This document shows positions 51,942-61,509 of a stretch of 64,000 nucleotides of DNA, piece by piece. Every line of letters begins with the position of its first letter. The stretch's first letter is position 1. The DNA is taken from positions 45,901 through 109,900 of the forward strand of contig CAILMF010000079.1 in NCBI GenBank assembly GCA_903835235.1. The letters are read 5' to 3'. The notes beneath the pieces were generated by a model. That model was not told where the DNA came from, ran no database searches, and saw only the letters and a list, made by a program, of their open reading frames with translations. Origin of the DNA: an uncultured Rhodospirillales bacterium. GTDB taxonomy: Bacteria; Pseudomonadota; Alphaproteobacteria; Acetobacterales; Acetobacteraceae. Position numbers and translations under genes: made by a program.

Positions 51942-52691
51942 ATGGCAGGCAGGCTGGCGGGTAAACGCTGCTTCGTGACGGCGGCGGGGCAGGGCATCGG
52001 CCGCGCCAGCGCCATGGCCTTCGCGCGGGAAAGCGGCAGCGTGGTCGCCACCGACCGGGACGGCGCCAAGCTGGCCGACCTGGCGGCGATGGGCATCGAG
52101 ACCCATGCGCTGGACGTGACCGACGACGCCGCGGTCAAGGCCGCGCTGGACGCCGCCGGCCCGCTGGACGTGCTGTTCAACTGCGCCGGCTATGTCCACC
52201 AGAACAGCATCGAAAGCTGCACCGACGCCGAGTGGGATTTTGCCTTTGCGCTGAACGTGCGGTCCATGTGGCAGACCATCCGCGCGGCGCTGCCGGGCAT
52301 GGTGGCCAATGGCGGCGGCTCCATCGTCAACATGTCCAGCGCCTGTTCCAGCGTGAAGGGCGCGCCGAACCGCTTCCTCTACGGCACCACCAAGGCCGCC
52401 GTGGTCGGGCTGACCAAGTCGGTCGCGACCGACTATGTCGGCCGGAACATCCGCTGCAACTGCGTCTGCCCCGGCACGGTGGACACGCCCTCGCTGGAGG
52501 AGCGCATCGCCGCCAATGCCGCGGCCGCCGGTGGTATGGAAGCAGCGCGCGCCGCCTTCGTTGCGCGCCAGGCCATGGGTCGGCTGGCGGGGCCGGAGGA
52601 GATCGCCGCCCTGGTGCTGTACCTGGCGGCGCCGGAAAGCCAGTTCGTCACCGGCCAGGCCATCGTGATCGATGGCGGCTGGATGCTGTAG
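51942..52691 (+). CDS. SDR-family oxidoreductase (2-keto-3-deoxy-L-fuconate dehydrogenase-like)
   Basis: About 249 aa. The cofactor site is TAAGQGIGRA (about 12-21), with ATDRDG at the second strand (NAD preference), ALDVTDD and NCAGYVHQNS. The catalytic Ser is in VNMSSACSS and the Tyr-x3-Lys in LYGTTKAAVVG (about 148). IRCNCVCPGTVDTPSLEERI is typical of the fuconate-pathway subgroup. The ATG at 51942 is favoured over two upstream ATGs (51927, 51936) because AAGGA lies six bases before it. It is followed by an FAH-family gene 66 bp downstream. In the known pathway that partner hydrolyses the diketo product (family knowledge). Confidence 0.88.
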   Translation: MAGRLAGKRCFVTAAGQGIGRASAMAFARESGSVVATDRDGAKLADLAAMGIETHALDVTDDAAVKAALDAAGPLDVLFNCAGYVHQNSIESCTDAEWDFAFALNVRSMWQTIRAALPGMVANGGGSIVNMSSACSSVKGAPNRFLYGTTKAAVVGLTKSVATDYVGRNIRCNCVCPGTVDTPSLEERIAANAAAAGGMEAARAAFVARQAMGRLAGPEEIAALVLYLAAPESQFVTGQAIVIDGGWML

Positions 52692-52757
52692 ACTTCGTCA
52701 GAGCGGCTGATTCCATATCCGGCGATCAGGCGCAGGATCCGTCAAAAGGGACATATC

Positions 52758-53609
52758 ATGAAGCTGTTGCGCTACGGCCCCGCGGGCCAGGAAAAGCCGG
52801 GCATCCTCGATGCGTCCGGTGCCATCCGCGACCTCTCCGGCATCGTCGATGACATCGCCGGCGACGTGCTGGGGCCGAACGGGCTGAAGAAGCTCGCCTC
52901 GGTGGATGTGAACAGCCTGCCGAAGGTCGATGGCAACCCGCGCCTCGGCCCGCCGGTTGCCGGCATGAAGAACCTGTTCTGCATTGGCCTGAACTACGCC
53001 GACCATGCGGCCGAAACCGGCAACCCGATCCCGAAGGAGCCGATCGTGTTCCTGAAGTCGCTCGGCGCGCTGTGCGGCCCGAATGACGACGTGATCATCC
53101 CGAAGAACTCAGTGAAGTGCGACTGGGAAGTCGAGCTCTGCATCATCATCGGCACCAAGGCCACCTGCGTCACCGAAGGCGAGGCGCTGGGCCATGTCGC
53201 CGGCTATGCCGTTGGCAACGACGTGTCCGAGCGCGAGTGGCAGATCGAGCGCGGCGGCAGCTGGGACAAGGGCAAGGGCGCCGATACCTTCGGCCCGGTC
53301 GGCCCCTGGCTGGTGACCAAGGACGAGGTGGCGGACCCGCACAACCTGTCGATGTTCACCGATGTCGACGGCGTGCGCATGCAGGATGGCAACACCCGCA
53401 CGCTGATCTTCGGCATCCCGAAGCTGGTCAGCTATGTCAGCCACATGTTCACGCTGCACCCGGGCGACGTGATCTTCACCGGCACGCCGCCGGGCGTGGG
53501 CCTGGGCAAGAAGCCGACGCCGATCTTCCTGAAGCCGGGCCAGACCATGAAGCTGGGCATCGCCGGCCTGGGCGAGCAGACGCAGAAGACGGTCGCCTAC
53601 GGCGGCTGA
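52758..53609 (+). CDS. Fumarylacetoacetate hydrolase family protein (diketo-deoxy sugar-acid hydrolase-like)
   Basis: 283 aa. The N-terminal small domain (KLLRYGPAGQEKPGILDASGAIRDLSGIV) is followed by the catalytic part: FCIGLNYADHAAETGNPIPKEPIVFLK (about 74-100), metal Glu residues in CDWEVELCIIIG (about 121-132) and Asp in GYAVGNDVSEREWQIERGG (about 151-169). GDTFGP-like KGADTFGPVGPWLV, FGIPKLVSYVSHMFTLHPGDVIFTGTPPGVGLG and KPGQTMKLGI complete it. Closest in pattern to ureidoglycolate lyase/2,4-diketo-3-deoxy-L-fuconate hydrolase. AAGGGA precedes the ATG. Paired with the SDR gene it suggests cleavage to pyruvate and lactate (inference). Confidence 0.9.
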   Translation: MKLLRYGPAGQEKPGILDASGAIRDLSGIVDDIAGDVLGPNGLKKLASVDVNSLPKVDGNPRLGPPVAGMKNLFCIGLNYADHAAETGNPIPKEPIVFLKSLGALCGPNDDVIIPKNSVKCDWEVELCIIIGTKATCVTEGEALGHVAGYAVGNDVSEREWQIERGGSWDKGKGADTFGPVGPWLVTKDEVADPHNLSMFTDVDGVRMQDGNTRTLIFGIPKLVSYVSHMFTLHPGDVIFTGTPPGVGLGKKPTPIFLKPGQTMKLGIAGLGEQTQKTVAYGG

Positions 53610-53675
53610 GGCATAGGCCGAATCGGTTCGGCGCAAGCCTGCAAAGACGGGTTTTCGCGGAACTTTATTGCACCG

Positions 53676-53695
53676 ACCCGGGGGAAACCCCGGGT
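53676..53695 (+). terminator. Short GC hairpin after the FAH gene
   Basis: ACCCGGGG (53676-53683) pairs with CCCCGGGT (53688-53695) around the stable tetraloop GAAA, followed by TTTCCC. It lies 66 bp past the FAH stop and 59 bp before the next ATG. An intrinsic end is plausible, but no long T-run is present. Confidence 0.5.
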
Positions 53696-53754
53696 TTCCC
53701 GCGCGCTTTCTCGTGCGGCGGCGCAACCCGCGCCGCCGAGCAGGAGGATCGTGC

Positions 53755-54066
53755 ATGCCGCAATTCGCAGCCACCATCAAGCATCTCGGCGAAGGCATCA
53801 AAGGCTTCACCATCAGCGCCGCAGTGAAGAACATCGAGGGGTGGGAAGAAACCCTTGGGAAGCTGGAAGCCACCGGCACCAAGACCATCATCCATGACCT
53901 GGAGCGCCTGAAGAAGCTGATCCAGGCGGAGGAGATCGACGGCGACGCGGTGAAGACCCTGATGGCCAAGCTTGGCAAGGAAACCGTGACGCTGGCCGGC
54001 AAGGCGGATTCGAAGAACGTCGAGAAGGTCAAGCAGTTGGGCGAGGCGCTCTCCTCGGCCGATTGA
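53755..54066 (+). CDS. Small hypothetical helical protein
   Basis: 103 aa, not recognised. Charged helices predominate (EGWEETLGKLEATGTK, HDLERLKKLIQAEEIDGDAVKTLMAKLGKET) with eighteen or so lysines and no Cys, Trp only in EGWEET, no signal and no membrane segment. A strong ribosome-binding site (CAGGAGG, seven bases from ATG 53755) supports it being a real and well-translated gene. The plus-strand frame reaching back to 53668 is not needed. It is convergent with the altronate-dehydratase-like gene across a hairpin. Confidence 0.75.
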   Translation: MPQFAATIKHLGEGIKGFTISAAVKNIEGWEETLGKLEATGTKTIIHDLERLKKLIQAEEIDGDAVKTLMAKLGKETVTLAGKADSKNVEKVKQLGEALSSAD

Positions 54067-54074
54067 GCGGTTGG

Positions 54075-54092
54075 AGCCCGGGCGACCGGGCT
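54075..54092. terminator. Hairpin between convergent genes
   Basis: AGCCCGG (54075-54081) and CCGGGCT (54086-54092) pair around GCGA, followed by TCCTTCCCCC. It lies between the stops of the 103-aa gene and the altronate-dehydratase-like gene. Confidence 0.55.
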
Positions 54093-54101
54093 TCCTTCCC
54101 C

Positions 54102-55634
54102 CTACATGGTCGCGCCGAGCACCCAGGGCGCAAACTCCGCCGCGCCGAAATCAAACGCCTCGCTCTTCGTCGCCTCGCCGCTGGCGACGCGCAGCATCAG
54201 CTGGAAGATGCGCTCGCCGGCCTGTTGCACCGTCTCTTCGCCGGTCAGAACGGTGCCGCAATTCACGTCCATGTCGTCGCTCATGCGCTCATACATCGGC
54301 GTGTTCGTCGCCAGCTTGATGCTGGGCGCCGGCTTCATCCCGAACACGCTGCCGCGCCCGGTGGTGAAGCACATCAGGTTGGCGCCACCCGCCACCTGCC
54401 CGGTGGCGCCGACAGGGTCGTAGCCCGGCGTGTCCATGAAGACGAAGCCCTTGGCGGTCACTTCCTGCGCGTACTGCACCACGTCCACCAGGTTGGTGGT
54501 GCCGGCCTTGGCCATGGCGCCCAGCGACTTCTCCAGAATGGTGGTCAGCCCACCCGCCTTGTTGCCGGGGCTCGGGTTGGCGTTCATCTCGGCGCCCTCG
54601 CGCTCGCAATACGCCTCCCACCAGCGCATCAGCGCCACCAGCTTCTCACCGACTTCCTGGCTGACCGCGCGCCGGGTCAGCAGGTGTTCGGCGCCATAGG
54701 TTTCCGGCGTCTCCGAGAGGATGACCGTGCCGCCATGCCGCACCACCAGGTCGCTGGCCGCGCCCAGCGACGGGTTGGCGGTGATGCCGCTATAGCCATC
54801 GGAGCCGCCGCATTGCAGCGCCACCTTCAACTCGCTCGCCGGCACTGCCACGCGCGTGACGTTGTTGGCTTCGGCAACCACTTCCTTCACGAAGTCGATG
54901 CCCGCCGCCACGGTTTTGCGGGTGCCGCCCATCTCCTGGATGTTCATGTTGCGCAGCCGCCCGGCCAGATGCTGCTCCTCCAGCAACCCGCCCAGCTGGT
55001 TCACTTCGCAGCCCAGGCCGATGGCGATGACGTGGGAGAAGTTGGCGTGCCGCGCGAAGCCGGCCAGCGTGCGCCGCAGCACGCGCAGCGGCTCGCCCTC
55101 GGTCATGCCGCAGCCGGTCTTGTGGGTCAGCGCGACAACGCCATCCACCTTCGGCCAGTCAGCCAGCGGGTCGTCGCCGGTAATGGGGTTTCTCCGAAAA
55201 GCCTGGGCGATCAGGTCCGCCACGTGGGCGCTGCAGTTAACGCTGGTGACAATGCCGATGTAGTTGCGCGTGGCCACGCTGCCATTGGCACGGCGCAGCC
55301 CCATGAAATGCGCCGGAAGCTCAACGGGCTCGGTGGGCTTGGCGTCCACGCCCCATGAATAATCCAGCGCCAACTCGCCCATGCTGGTGTTGTGGGTATG
55401 CACCCAGTCGCCCGGCGCAATAGGCTGCGACGCAAAGCCGATGATCTGGCCGTAGCGCTTCACCGCCTCGCCGGGCTGGTGGCCGCGCATCGCCACCTTG
55501 TGGCCTGGCGGCACCCGCTGCTTGGTCGCGATGTTATCGCCCACCGGCGTGCCCGGCGGCAGCGCCACCCGGGTGATGACCACGCTGTCCTCCGGGTGCA
55601 GGCGGATGACGGGCGGTTGGGTGGTGGCGTCCAT
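54102..55634 (-). CDS. Altronate/galactarate dehydratase family protein (UxaA-GarD type)
   Basis: About 510 aa, single chain with an N-terminal SAF domain (VIRLHPEDSVVITRVALPPGT, then GHKVAMRG and VHTHNTSMGEL, residues 1-95). The dehydratase part has RRANGSVATRNYIGIVTSVNCSAHVADLIAQ (about 112-142), HKTGCGMTEGEP (about 170), IGLGCEVNQ, ALQCGGSDGYSGITANPSLGAASD (about 285-308), MNANPSPGNKAGGLTTILEKSLG and TGRGSVFGMKPAPSIKLATNT. The conserved Cys residues bind Fe(II). It dehydrates a sugar acid to a 2-keto-3-deoxy acid, which would feed the SDR and FAH enzymes encoded just to its left on the opposite strand. The exact acid is unknown. Confidence 0.9.
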   Translation of the reverse strand: MDATTQPPVIRLHPEDSVVITRVALPPGTPVGDNIATKQRVPPGHKVAMRGHQPGEAVKRYGQIIGFASQPIAPGDWVHTHNTSMGELALDYSWGVDAKPTEPVELPAHFMGLRRANGSVATRNYIGIVTSVNCSAHVADLIAQAFRRNPITGDDPLADWPKVDGVVALTHKTGCGMTEGEPLRVLRRTLAGFARHANFSHVIAIGLGCEVNQLGGLLEEQHLAGRLRNMNIQEMGGTRKTVAAGIDFVKEVVAEANNVTRVAVPASELKVALQCGGSDGYSGITANPSLGAASDLVVRHGGTVILSETPETYGAEHLLTRRAVSQEVGEKLVALMRWWEAYCEREGAEMNANPSPGNKAGGLTTILEKSLGAMAKAGTTNLVDVVQYAQEVTAKGFVFMDTPGYDPVGATGQVAGGANLMCFTTGRGSVFGMKPAPSIKLATNTPMYERMSDDMDVNCGTVLTGEETVQQAGERIFQLMLRVASGEATKSEAFDFGAAEFAPWVLGATM

Positions 55635-55755
55635 GGCGGCTGGCTCCCTCGTTTGGGGCCAGCTTAGCGCCGAGGATGTTCGGGCGGAATCACTGAAGCG
55701 GTGGACGAGCCTCTCCTGCACCAACCGGGAGCAAATAGCCCCGGCGCACGGCGCC

Positions 55756-56595
55756 TCAGCAGGGCGCCGGGGTCAGCGCCAATTCCACCAGCTGGCCGTT
55801 CACCACGAACTCGCCGAAATCCATCTTCAACTCGTCGGCCACGCCATTTTCGAAGTAGCGCAGCCCCACCTCATAGTCAGGCTGGCTGGCCGTGGCGCCG
55901 TTGGCGCTGTTGCGGTCGAAGAAGGCCACTCGCACCCGGGCGCTGCCCAGGGTGGAAAGCTGCGGGAAGCGCTCCATCACCTGCGGCGGCATCCAGGGTG
56001 AGATCGCCGTGGTGCTGTCCTGCGCGCCATTGGCGGAGGTCCCGTCGAACAGCGGCGCCACCAGTAGCCGGCCGCCGGCGCGGGCCTCGGCCAGGGCGCG
56101 CAGCGTATGGGTGGTGGGCAGCAGCGTGCCGCTGGGCAGCCGCTCCTCCTTCGCCTCCGGAGAGGTATAGCGCACGAAGCCCGCGCCATTCGGCCCCAGC
56201 GTGGCTTCCCCCGCGATACGCTGCGAGACGGCGCCCTGGCTGGTCTGGGTCAGCGAAAACCGGATGCTCCGGCCATCCTTGGTCTCGTAGGTGGAGTAGT
56301 CGGAAGTGGTCTCCACCTCCTGCCCGTCGCGGTCGTTCAGTGCCAAGGTGAAGCGCTGCCGGGTGGTCCAGCCGTCGCAGGCGTCGCCCACCTCATACAG
56401 CATGGCGCCGCGGGCGGATGCCACGTTGGAATTCGCCCTCACCTGGTCCAGCGTCAGCCGATAGGCGGCCCGATGCGCGACCAGCCTCTCGGCGCCCGCC
56501 ACCGGCGGGCCGGGGTCGGCGGCGCGCGGCGTGGCGGGAGCCAGGGCAAAAGCGGCGCCGGCCAGGGCGAAAAGCAGGCTACGGCGCAGGCGCAT
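55756..56595 (-). CDS. Periplasmic envelope protein, EipB/DUF1849 family
   Basis: 279 aa with signal peptide (1-25, ATPRAAD cleavage region). The mature protein begins with ERLVAHRAAYRLTLDQVRANSNVASARGAMLYEVGDACDGWTTRQRFTL, the family hallmark. The two Cys (in DACDGW at about 73, and the final residue Cys279) match the disulfide known for EipB. A beta-spiral fold supports cell-envelope integrity in Alphaproteobacteria (family knowledge). The gene starts 28 bp after the aspS stop in the same direction and may be co-transcribed with it. Confidence 0.87.
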   Translation of the reverse strand: MRLRRSLLFALAGAAFALAPATPRAADPGPPVAGAERLVAHRAAYRLTLDQVRANSNVASARGAMLYEVGDACDGWTTRQRFTLALNDRDGQEVETTSDYSTYETKDGRSIRFSLTQTSQGAVSQRIAGEATLGPNGAGFVRYTSPEAKEERLPSGTLLPTTHTLRALAEARAGGRLLVAPLFDGTSANGAQDSTTAISPWMPPQVMERFPQLSTLGSARVRVAFFDRNSANGATASQPDYEVGLRYFENGVADELKMDFGEFVVNGQLVELALTPAPC

Positions 56596-56623
56596 GGGGC
56601 AGTCTCCGGTCGGCAGGCTTTAG

Positions 56624-58441
56624 TTAGGGAGCCTTGGTGCCCGCTGCACCCTTCACCGGCGGTAAATCCAGCTTCAGGTGCAACTCCTTCAGCCGCTTGT
56701 CCTCCACCGGGGCGGGGGCGCCCATCATCAGGTCCTGCGCCTGCTGGTTCATCGGGAACAGGATGACCTCGCGGATGTTCGGCTCATCGGCCAGCAGCAT
56801 GACGATGCGGTCGATGCCCGGGGCCGAGCCACCATGCGGCGGGGCGCCGTAGCGGAAGGCGTTGAGCATGCCGCCGAAGCGGTCTTCCACCGTCTGCGCG
56901 GAATAGCCGGCAATCTCAAACGCGCGGATCATGATGTCCGGCCGATGGTTGCGGATGGCGCCGGAGGACAGCTCGATGCCATTGCAGACGATGTCGTACT
57001 GGAACGCCTTGATATCCAGCGGGTTCATCGTGTTCAGCGCCTCCAGCTCGCCCTGCGGCATGCTGAAGGGGTTGTGGCTGAAATCGACCTGGCCGGTCTC
57101 CTCGTTCAGCTCGTACATCGGGAAGTCGGTGACCCAGCAGAACTTGTAGCAATCCTTCTCGATCAACCCGAGCTCGTTGCCCAGCCGCGTGCGGACCTGG
57201 CCGGCGAACTTGGCGGCGGGCTCGGCCTTGTCGCAGGCGAAGAACACCGCGTCGCCATCGCCCAGGCCCATCAGGTCGCGGATGGCGATGGCGCGGTCGC
57301 GCTCCAGGTTCTTCGCAATCGGCCCCTGCGGCTCGCCACCGGCGAAGGTGATGTAGCCGAGGCCACCGGCGCCGCTTTCCTTGGCCCAGTCGTTCAGCTT
57401 GTCGAAGAAGCTGCGCGGGTTGCCGCCGGCGCCAGGTGCGGGAATGGCGCGGACCACGGCGCCCTTGCCTTCGATGTTGCGGGCGAACAGGCCGAAGGCG
57501 CCGCCCTTGAACTGCGCGGTGACATCCTTGATCCGCAGCGGGTTGCGCAGGTCCGGCTTGTCGGAGCCGAATTCGAGCATCGAGGTCTCGAACGGGATGC
57601 GCGGGAAGGGGTAGGGCGTGACGCTGCGCTTGGTGCCGGAGAAGTCGGCGAACTGCTCGAACACGCCATGCAGCACCGGCTCGATGGCGGCGAAGACGTC
57701 TTCCTGGGTGACGAAGCTCATCTCGAAGTCGAGCTGGTAGAACTCACCTGGCGAGCGGTCCGCGCGGGAAGCTTCGTCGCGGAAGCAGGGCGCGATCTGG
57801 AAGTAGCGGTCGAAGCCCGCGACCATGGCCAGCTGCTTGAACTGCTGCGGCGCCTGCGGCAGCGCGTAGAAGGTGCCGGGGTGCAGGCGGGACGGCACCA
57901 GGTAGTCGCGCGCCCCTTCCGGGCTGGAAGCCGTCAGGATCGGGGTCTGGAACTCAGTAAAGCCCTGGTCGACCATCCGGCGGCGGATGCTGTTGATGAC
58001 CTGGCTGCGCAGGATGATGTTGCGGTGCTGCTTCTCCCGTCGCAGGTCGATGAAGCGGTAGCGCAGGCGCAGATCCTCGGGGAAGTCCTGCTCGCCGGCC
58101 ACCTGGATCGGCAGCACCTCGGCGGCGCTCTGCACGCTGAGTTCGCGCACCCGCAGCTCGATCTCGCCGGTGGGCAGCTTGGCGTTGGTGGTGCTGCCTT
58201 CGCGCAGCACCACGTCGCCGGTGACGGTGATGACGCTCTCCGGCCGCAGCGCCTCAAGCTTGTCCAGCAGCGGCGAGCCTTGGGCGACCACGCATTGGGT
58301 CAGGCCGTAATGGTCACGCAGGTCGATGAACAGCACGCCGCCATGGTCACGCTTGCGATGCACCCAGCCGGACAGGCGGGCGATGGTGCCGGCATCGGTG
58401 CCCCGGAGGGCGGCGCAGGTGTGGGTGCGATAGGCGTGCAT
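56624..58441 (-). CDS. aspS: Aspartate--tRNA(Asp/Asn) ligase
   Basis: 605 aa, full length. The anticodon-binding OB domain has [28 protein letters not shown] (about 25-52). The class II core has motif 2 [10 protein letters not shown] (about 222-231) with [11 protein letters not shown], the bacterial GAD insertion (about 290-420) and motif 3 [24 protein letters not shown] (about 545-568). The C-terminus [12 protein letters not shown] is typical. In Acetobacteraceae AspRS can be non-discriminating and serve tRNA(Asn) together with GatCAB; I cannot tell which here. It stands upstream of the EipB-type gene on the same strand. Confidence 0.97.
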   Translation of the reverse strand: MHAYRTHTCAALRGTDAGTIARLSGWVHRKRDHGGVLFIDLRDHYGLTQCVVAQGSPLLDKLEALRPESVITVTGDVVLREGSTTNAKLPTGEIELRVRELSVQSAAEVLPIQVAGEQDFPEDLRLRYRFIDLRREKQHRNIILRSQVINSIRRRMVDQGFTEFQTPILTASSPEGARDYLVPSRLHPGTFYALPQAPQQFKQLAMVAGFDRYFQIAPCFRDEASRADRSPGEFYQLDFEMSFVTQEDVFAAIEPVLHGVFEQFADFSGTKRSVTPYPFPRIPFETSMLEFGSDKPDLRNPLRIKDVTAQFKGGAFGLFARNIEGKGAVVRAIPAPGAGGNPRSFFDKLNDWAKESGAGGLGYITFAGGEPQGPIAKNLERDRAIAIRDLMGLGDGDAVFFACDKAEPAAKFAGQVRTRLGNELGLIEKDCYKFCWVTDFPMYELNEETGQVDFSHNPFSMPQGELEALNTMNPLDIKAFQYDIVCNGIELSSGAIRNHRPDIMIRAFEIAGYSAQTVEDRFGGMLNAFRYGAPPHGGSAPGIDRIVMLLADEPNIREVILFPMNQQAQDLMMGAPAPVEDKRLKELHLKLDLPPVKGAAGTKAP

Positions 58442-58639
58442 GCTGAAGCCCTCAGGCGGAAATCCAGGAGCCGCAACAAGCGGGGAAGGGGGCGGAAGTC
58501 AACCCCGCCGCTCGCCATGCCGCCCGGCCCAGGGCCTGATCGGTCGGTGCGGGGCCGCCGCAAGGCGTGAATTCTCGGTGGCGGCCCGGCCGCGGCTGCC
58601 GCGCCGAGGCGCGATGACCACGGCCAGGCCTGCCGGGCG

Positions 58640-59020
58640 TTAGCCCATTCGGCAGACGGCGCAGAGCTTGTTGCCGTCGGGGTCGCGCAGATAGGCGAGG
58701 TAGATCTGCCCGGCGGCCCCCTGGCGCGGCCCCGGCGGATCCTCGATGGCGGTGCCGCCATGGGCGACGCCAGCCTGGTGCCACGCGTCCACCTCGGCAG
58801 TGGTGGCGCAGCCGAAGCCGATGGTGCCGCCATTGGCATGGGTTGCCGGCTTGCCGTCGATCGGCGGCGTAACCATCAGGCGACCGCCCTTATGGGCATA
58901 GAGCAAGCGGCCCTTCGCGTCCTGCGTGGCCGGCGGGGCGCCGATAACCCCAAGCAGGGCATCGTAGAACGCCTTGGACCGCGGGATATCGTTGCTGCCG
59001 ACCATGATGTGGCTGAACAT
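58640..59020 (-). CDS. VOC-family (glyoxalase/bleomycin-resistance fold) protein
   Basis: 126 aa. Paired beta-alpha-beta modules: FSHIMVGSNDIPRSKAFYDALLGVIGA at the N-terminus (metal His4 region) and IYLAYLRDPDGNKLCAVCR at the C-terminus (about 107-125, last conserved acidic/Asn site). THANGGTIGFGCATTAEVDAWHQAGVAHGG lies in between. The role is unknown; members bind metals and small molecules. ATG 59020 follows AAGGAAG, and the longer frame to 59407 is a shadow. The 198 bp between this gene and aspS show nothing clear. Confidence 0.87.
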   Translation of the reverse strand: MFSHIMVGSNDIPRSKAFYDALLGVIGAPPATQDAKGRLLYAHKGGRLMVTPPIDGKPATHANGGTIGFGCATTAEVDAWHQAGVAHGGTAIEDPPGPRQGAAGQIYLAYLRDPDGNKLCAVCRMG

Positions 59021-59219
59021 CGTCTTCTTCCTTCGTAACCAGGCCGGCCCCTGGTGAGCATCGGCCCTGGCCGCAGCCTCGCCCGGCTGGCGGATGAAGG
59101 AAAGCGCGAAAGCACCCGCTGGTGATCGCGGTGGGCCGCCCCGGCTGCAACCCTGGCGCACGCGCCGGCGGGCGATGTGCGGGCGGGGTGGCCAAACCCG
59201 GCCACCCTCCGGCGGCGGC

Positions 59220-60170
59220 TCAGGCGCTGGCGGCATCCAGCATCTGTACCGCCTCGGCATCCAGATGCAGCGCCGCGGCCTTGGCCAGGTCGGCCAGCTG
59301 CTCCAGCGTGGTGGCGCTGGCAATCGGCACCACCGTGCCCGGCCGCGCCCGCAGCCAGGCCAGCGAGACCTGCGCCGGCGTGGCGCCATAACGGGCGGAG
59401 ACCGCATCCAGCGCCGCCAGCACCTTCAGCCCCTTGGCGTCCAGGTACTTGCCGGCGCCACGGGTGCCACGCGGGCTTTTGCCCAAATCCGCTTCGGTCC
59501 GGTACTTGCCCGAAAGGAACCCGCTGGCCAGCGCGTAGTAGGGGATCACCGCCACGCCCGCCTCGGCGCAGGCCGGCAGCATGTCGGCCTCGATGCCGCG
59601 TTCCATCAGGTTGTACTGCGGCTGCATCGTCTCATAGCGCGGCAGGCCTTCCTTGGCGCTGACCGCCAACGCCTCCTGGAAGCGCGCCACCGAGACGTTG
59701 GAGGCACCGACCGCCCGCACCTTGCCGGCCTTGATCATGCCGTCCAGCGCGCCCAGCGTTTCCGCCAGCGGCGTCACATCGTCATCCCGGTGGGTCTGGT
59801 ACAGGTCGATCACGTCAACACCCAGCCGGCGCAGCGAATCCTCCACCGCCCGGTTCAGCCAGGCGGCCGAGAGCCCCTTGCCCTTGCCCGGCATCTCGAT
59901 GCCGCCCTTGCTGAAGATCAGCACGTCCTGCCGCCGGCCGCGGGCCTTCAGCCATTCGCCCATCAGCACTTCGGATTCGCCGCCCTGGTTGCCCGGCACC
60001 CAGTAGGAATAGACATCCGCGGTATCCAGCGCGTTCAGGCCCAGGTCCACCAGCGCGTCCAGCAGGCGGAAGGTCTGCGCCTTGTCCACGGTCCAGCCGA
60101 AGATGTTGCAGCCGAAGATAACCGGCGGCACCGCAATGCCGGACCGCCCGAGTTGTACCTGTTCCATCAT
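59220..60170 (-). CDS. Aldo/keto reductase
   Basis: 316 aa. The catalytic tetrad is visible: Asp in LNALDTADVYSYW (about 48) with Tyr four residues on, Lys in VLIFSKGG (about 85) and His in LYQTHRDDD (about 125). VGASNVSVARF and MQPQYNLMERGIEADMLPACAEAGVAVIPYYALASGFLSGKY (about 180-222) follow, and the NADPH-binding end is TVVPIASATTLEQLADL. Two adjacent ATGs (60170, 60167) could start it. The substrate is unknown. The gene is divergent from rnd across 95 bp. Confidence 0.92.
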   Translation of the reverse strand: MMEQVQLGRSGIAVPPVIFGCNIFGWTVDKAQTFRLLDALVDLGLNALDTADVYSYWVPGNQGGESEVLMGEWLKARGRRQDVLIFSKGGIEMPGKGKGLSAAWLNRAVEDSLRRLGVDVIDLYQTHRDDDVTPLAETLGALDGMIKAGKVRAVGASNVSVARFQEALAVSAKEGLPRYETMQPQYNLMERGIEADMLPACAEAGVAVIPYYALASGFLSGKYRTEADLGKSPRGTRGAGKYLDAKGLKVLAALDAVSARYGATPAQVSLAWLRARPGTVVPIASATTLEQLADLAKAAALHLDAEAVQMLDAASA

Positions 60171-60265
60171 CCGCTCCCCCGCGTTTCCCCCAGCTTGCCC
60201 GGTTCTGGCCCGGTGGCCAATGCGCTGGCTTTCCCCCGCCCCCGCCCGGGTCTAGAACCATTCGC

Positions 60266-61474
60266 ATGAACCGCCGCATGCCTGCCGCCGGCAGCCAAGA
60301 CCGGGCCACCCCGGACCCCGCCATCCCGCTGATCACCACCTCCGCCGAGCTGGCCGCGCTGTGCGACAGGCTGCGCGGCGAGGAGTTCGTCACGGTGGAT
60401 ACCGAGTTCATGCGGGAGCGGACCTATTGGCCCGAGCTCTGCGTGATCCAGCTGGCCGGCGACAACGACCTGGCCGTGGTGGACGCCCAGGCCGAGGGGC
60501 TGGACCTGGCCCCCCTGGGCGATCTGCTGGCCGACGAACGCGTGGTAAAAGTGTTCCACGCGGCGCGGCAGGATGTGGAAATCTTCCTGCTCAAGTTCGG
60601 CGCGGTGCCGAAGCCGATCTTCGACACCCAGGTGGCCGCCATGGTCGCCGGCTTCGGCGACCAGGTGAGCTATGACGGGCTGTGCCGGTCCTTGGCCAAT
60701 GTGCAGATCGACAAGGCGCATCGCTTCAGCGACTGGTCGGCGCGGCCGCTTTCCGCCAGCCAGGTCAGCTATGCGGCGGCCGATGTGACCCACCTGCGGG
60801 TGATCTACCGTGCCCTGACCGAGCGGTTGCAGCGCGAAGGCCGGCTGGCCTGGGTGGCCGAGGAAATGGGCGCCCTGGCCGAACCCGGCACCTACCTTGC
60901 CGACCCCGAGACGATGTGGGAGCGGCTGAAGCCCCGCACCACCAACCGCCGGTACCTGGGCATGCTGCGCGCAGCGGCGGCCTGGCGGGAGCGGGAGGCG
61001 CAGCGCATCAACATTCCGCGCCAGCGCCTGGTGAAGGACGAAACGCTGCTGGAGATTGCCGCCACCGCGCCGGAGGACGCCATTGCGCTGTCCCGCGCCC
61101 GCGGCATTTCCGAGAACTTTGCGCGCGGCAAATCCGGCGCCGGGCTGCTGACGGCGATTGCCGCGGCCAAGGCGCTGCCGGATGCCGAGTTGCCCGAGGC
61201 GCAGAAGGAACGCGCCGGGCCGGTCGCCTCTCCGGCGTTGGTGGCACTATTAAAAGTGGTGCTGGCGGCGAAGAGCGAGGAACACCACGTGGCGCCGAAG
61301 CTGCTGGCCAACAGCGAGGACCTCGACCGCCTGGCGGCCGAGGCCAACCCGGACGTGCCCAGCCTGCATGGCTGGCGGCGCGAGGTGTTTGGCAACGCCG
61401 CGCTGGACTTGAAGAGCGGGCGGCTGGCCGTGGGTGTGGATGGTCGGAAGATCAAGTTGATTGGGGTGGGGTGA
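60266..61474 (+). CDS. rnd: Ribonuclease D
   Basis: 402 aa. The DEDDy exonuclease has motif I FVTVDTEFMRERTYWPELCVIQLAG (about 41-65), motif II FHAARQDVEIFLLKFG (about 96-111) and motif III YAAADVTHLRVIY (about 171-183), with Tyr spaced as in the family. An HRDC-type domain follows (about 235-300; INIPRQRLVKDETLLEIA). It trims 3' ends of tRNA precursors and other RNAs. ATG 60266 is used; ATG 60278 is an alternative. It converges on the putative immunity genes. Confidence 0.95.
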   Translation: MNRRMPAAGSQDRATPDPAIPLITTSAELAALCDRLRGEEFVTVDTEFMRERTYWPELCVIQLAGDNDLAVVDAQAEGLDLAPLGDLLADERVVKVFHAARQDVEIFLLKFGAVPKPIFDTQVAAMVAGFGDQVSYDGLCRSLANVQIDKAHRFSDWSARPLSASQVSYAAADVTHLRVIYRALTERLQREGRLAWVAEEMGALAEPGTYLADPETMWERLKPRTTNRRYLGMLRAAAAWREREAQRINIPRQRLVKDETLLEIAATAPEDAIALSRARGISENFARGKSGAGLLTAIAAAKALPDAELPEAQKERAGPVASPALVALLKVVLAAKSEEHHVAPKLLANSEDLDRLAAEANPDVPSLHGWRREVFGNAALDLKSGRLAVGVDGRKIKLIGVG

Positions 61475-61509
61475 GGCGCCTCGGCAGGGTGAACGGCCAG
61501 GGCGGCTGA

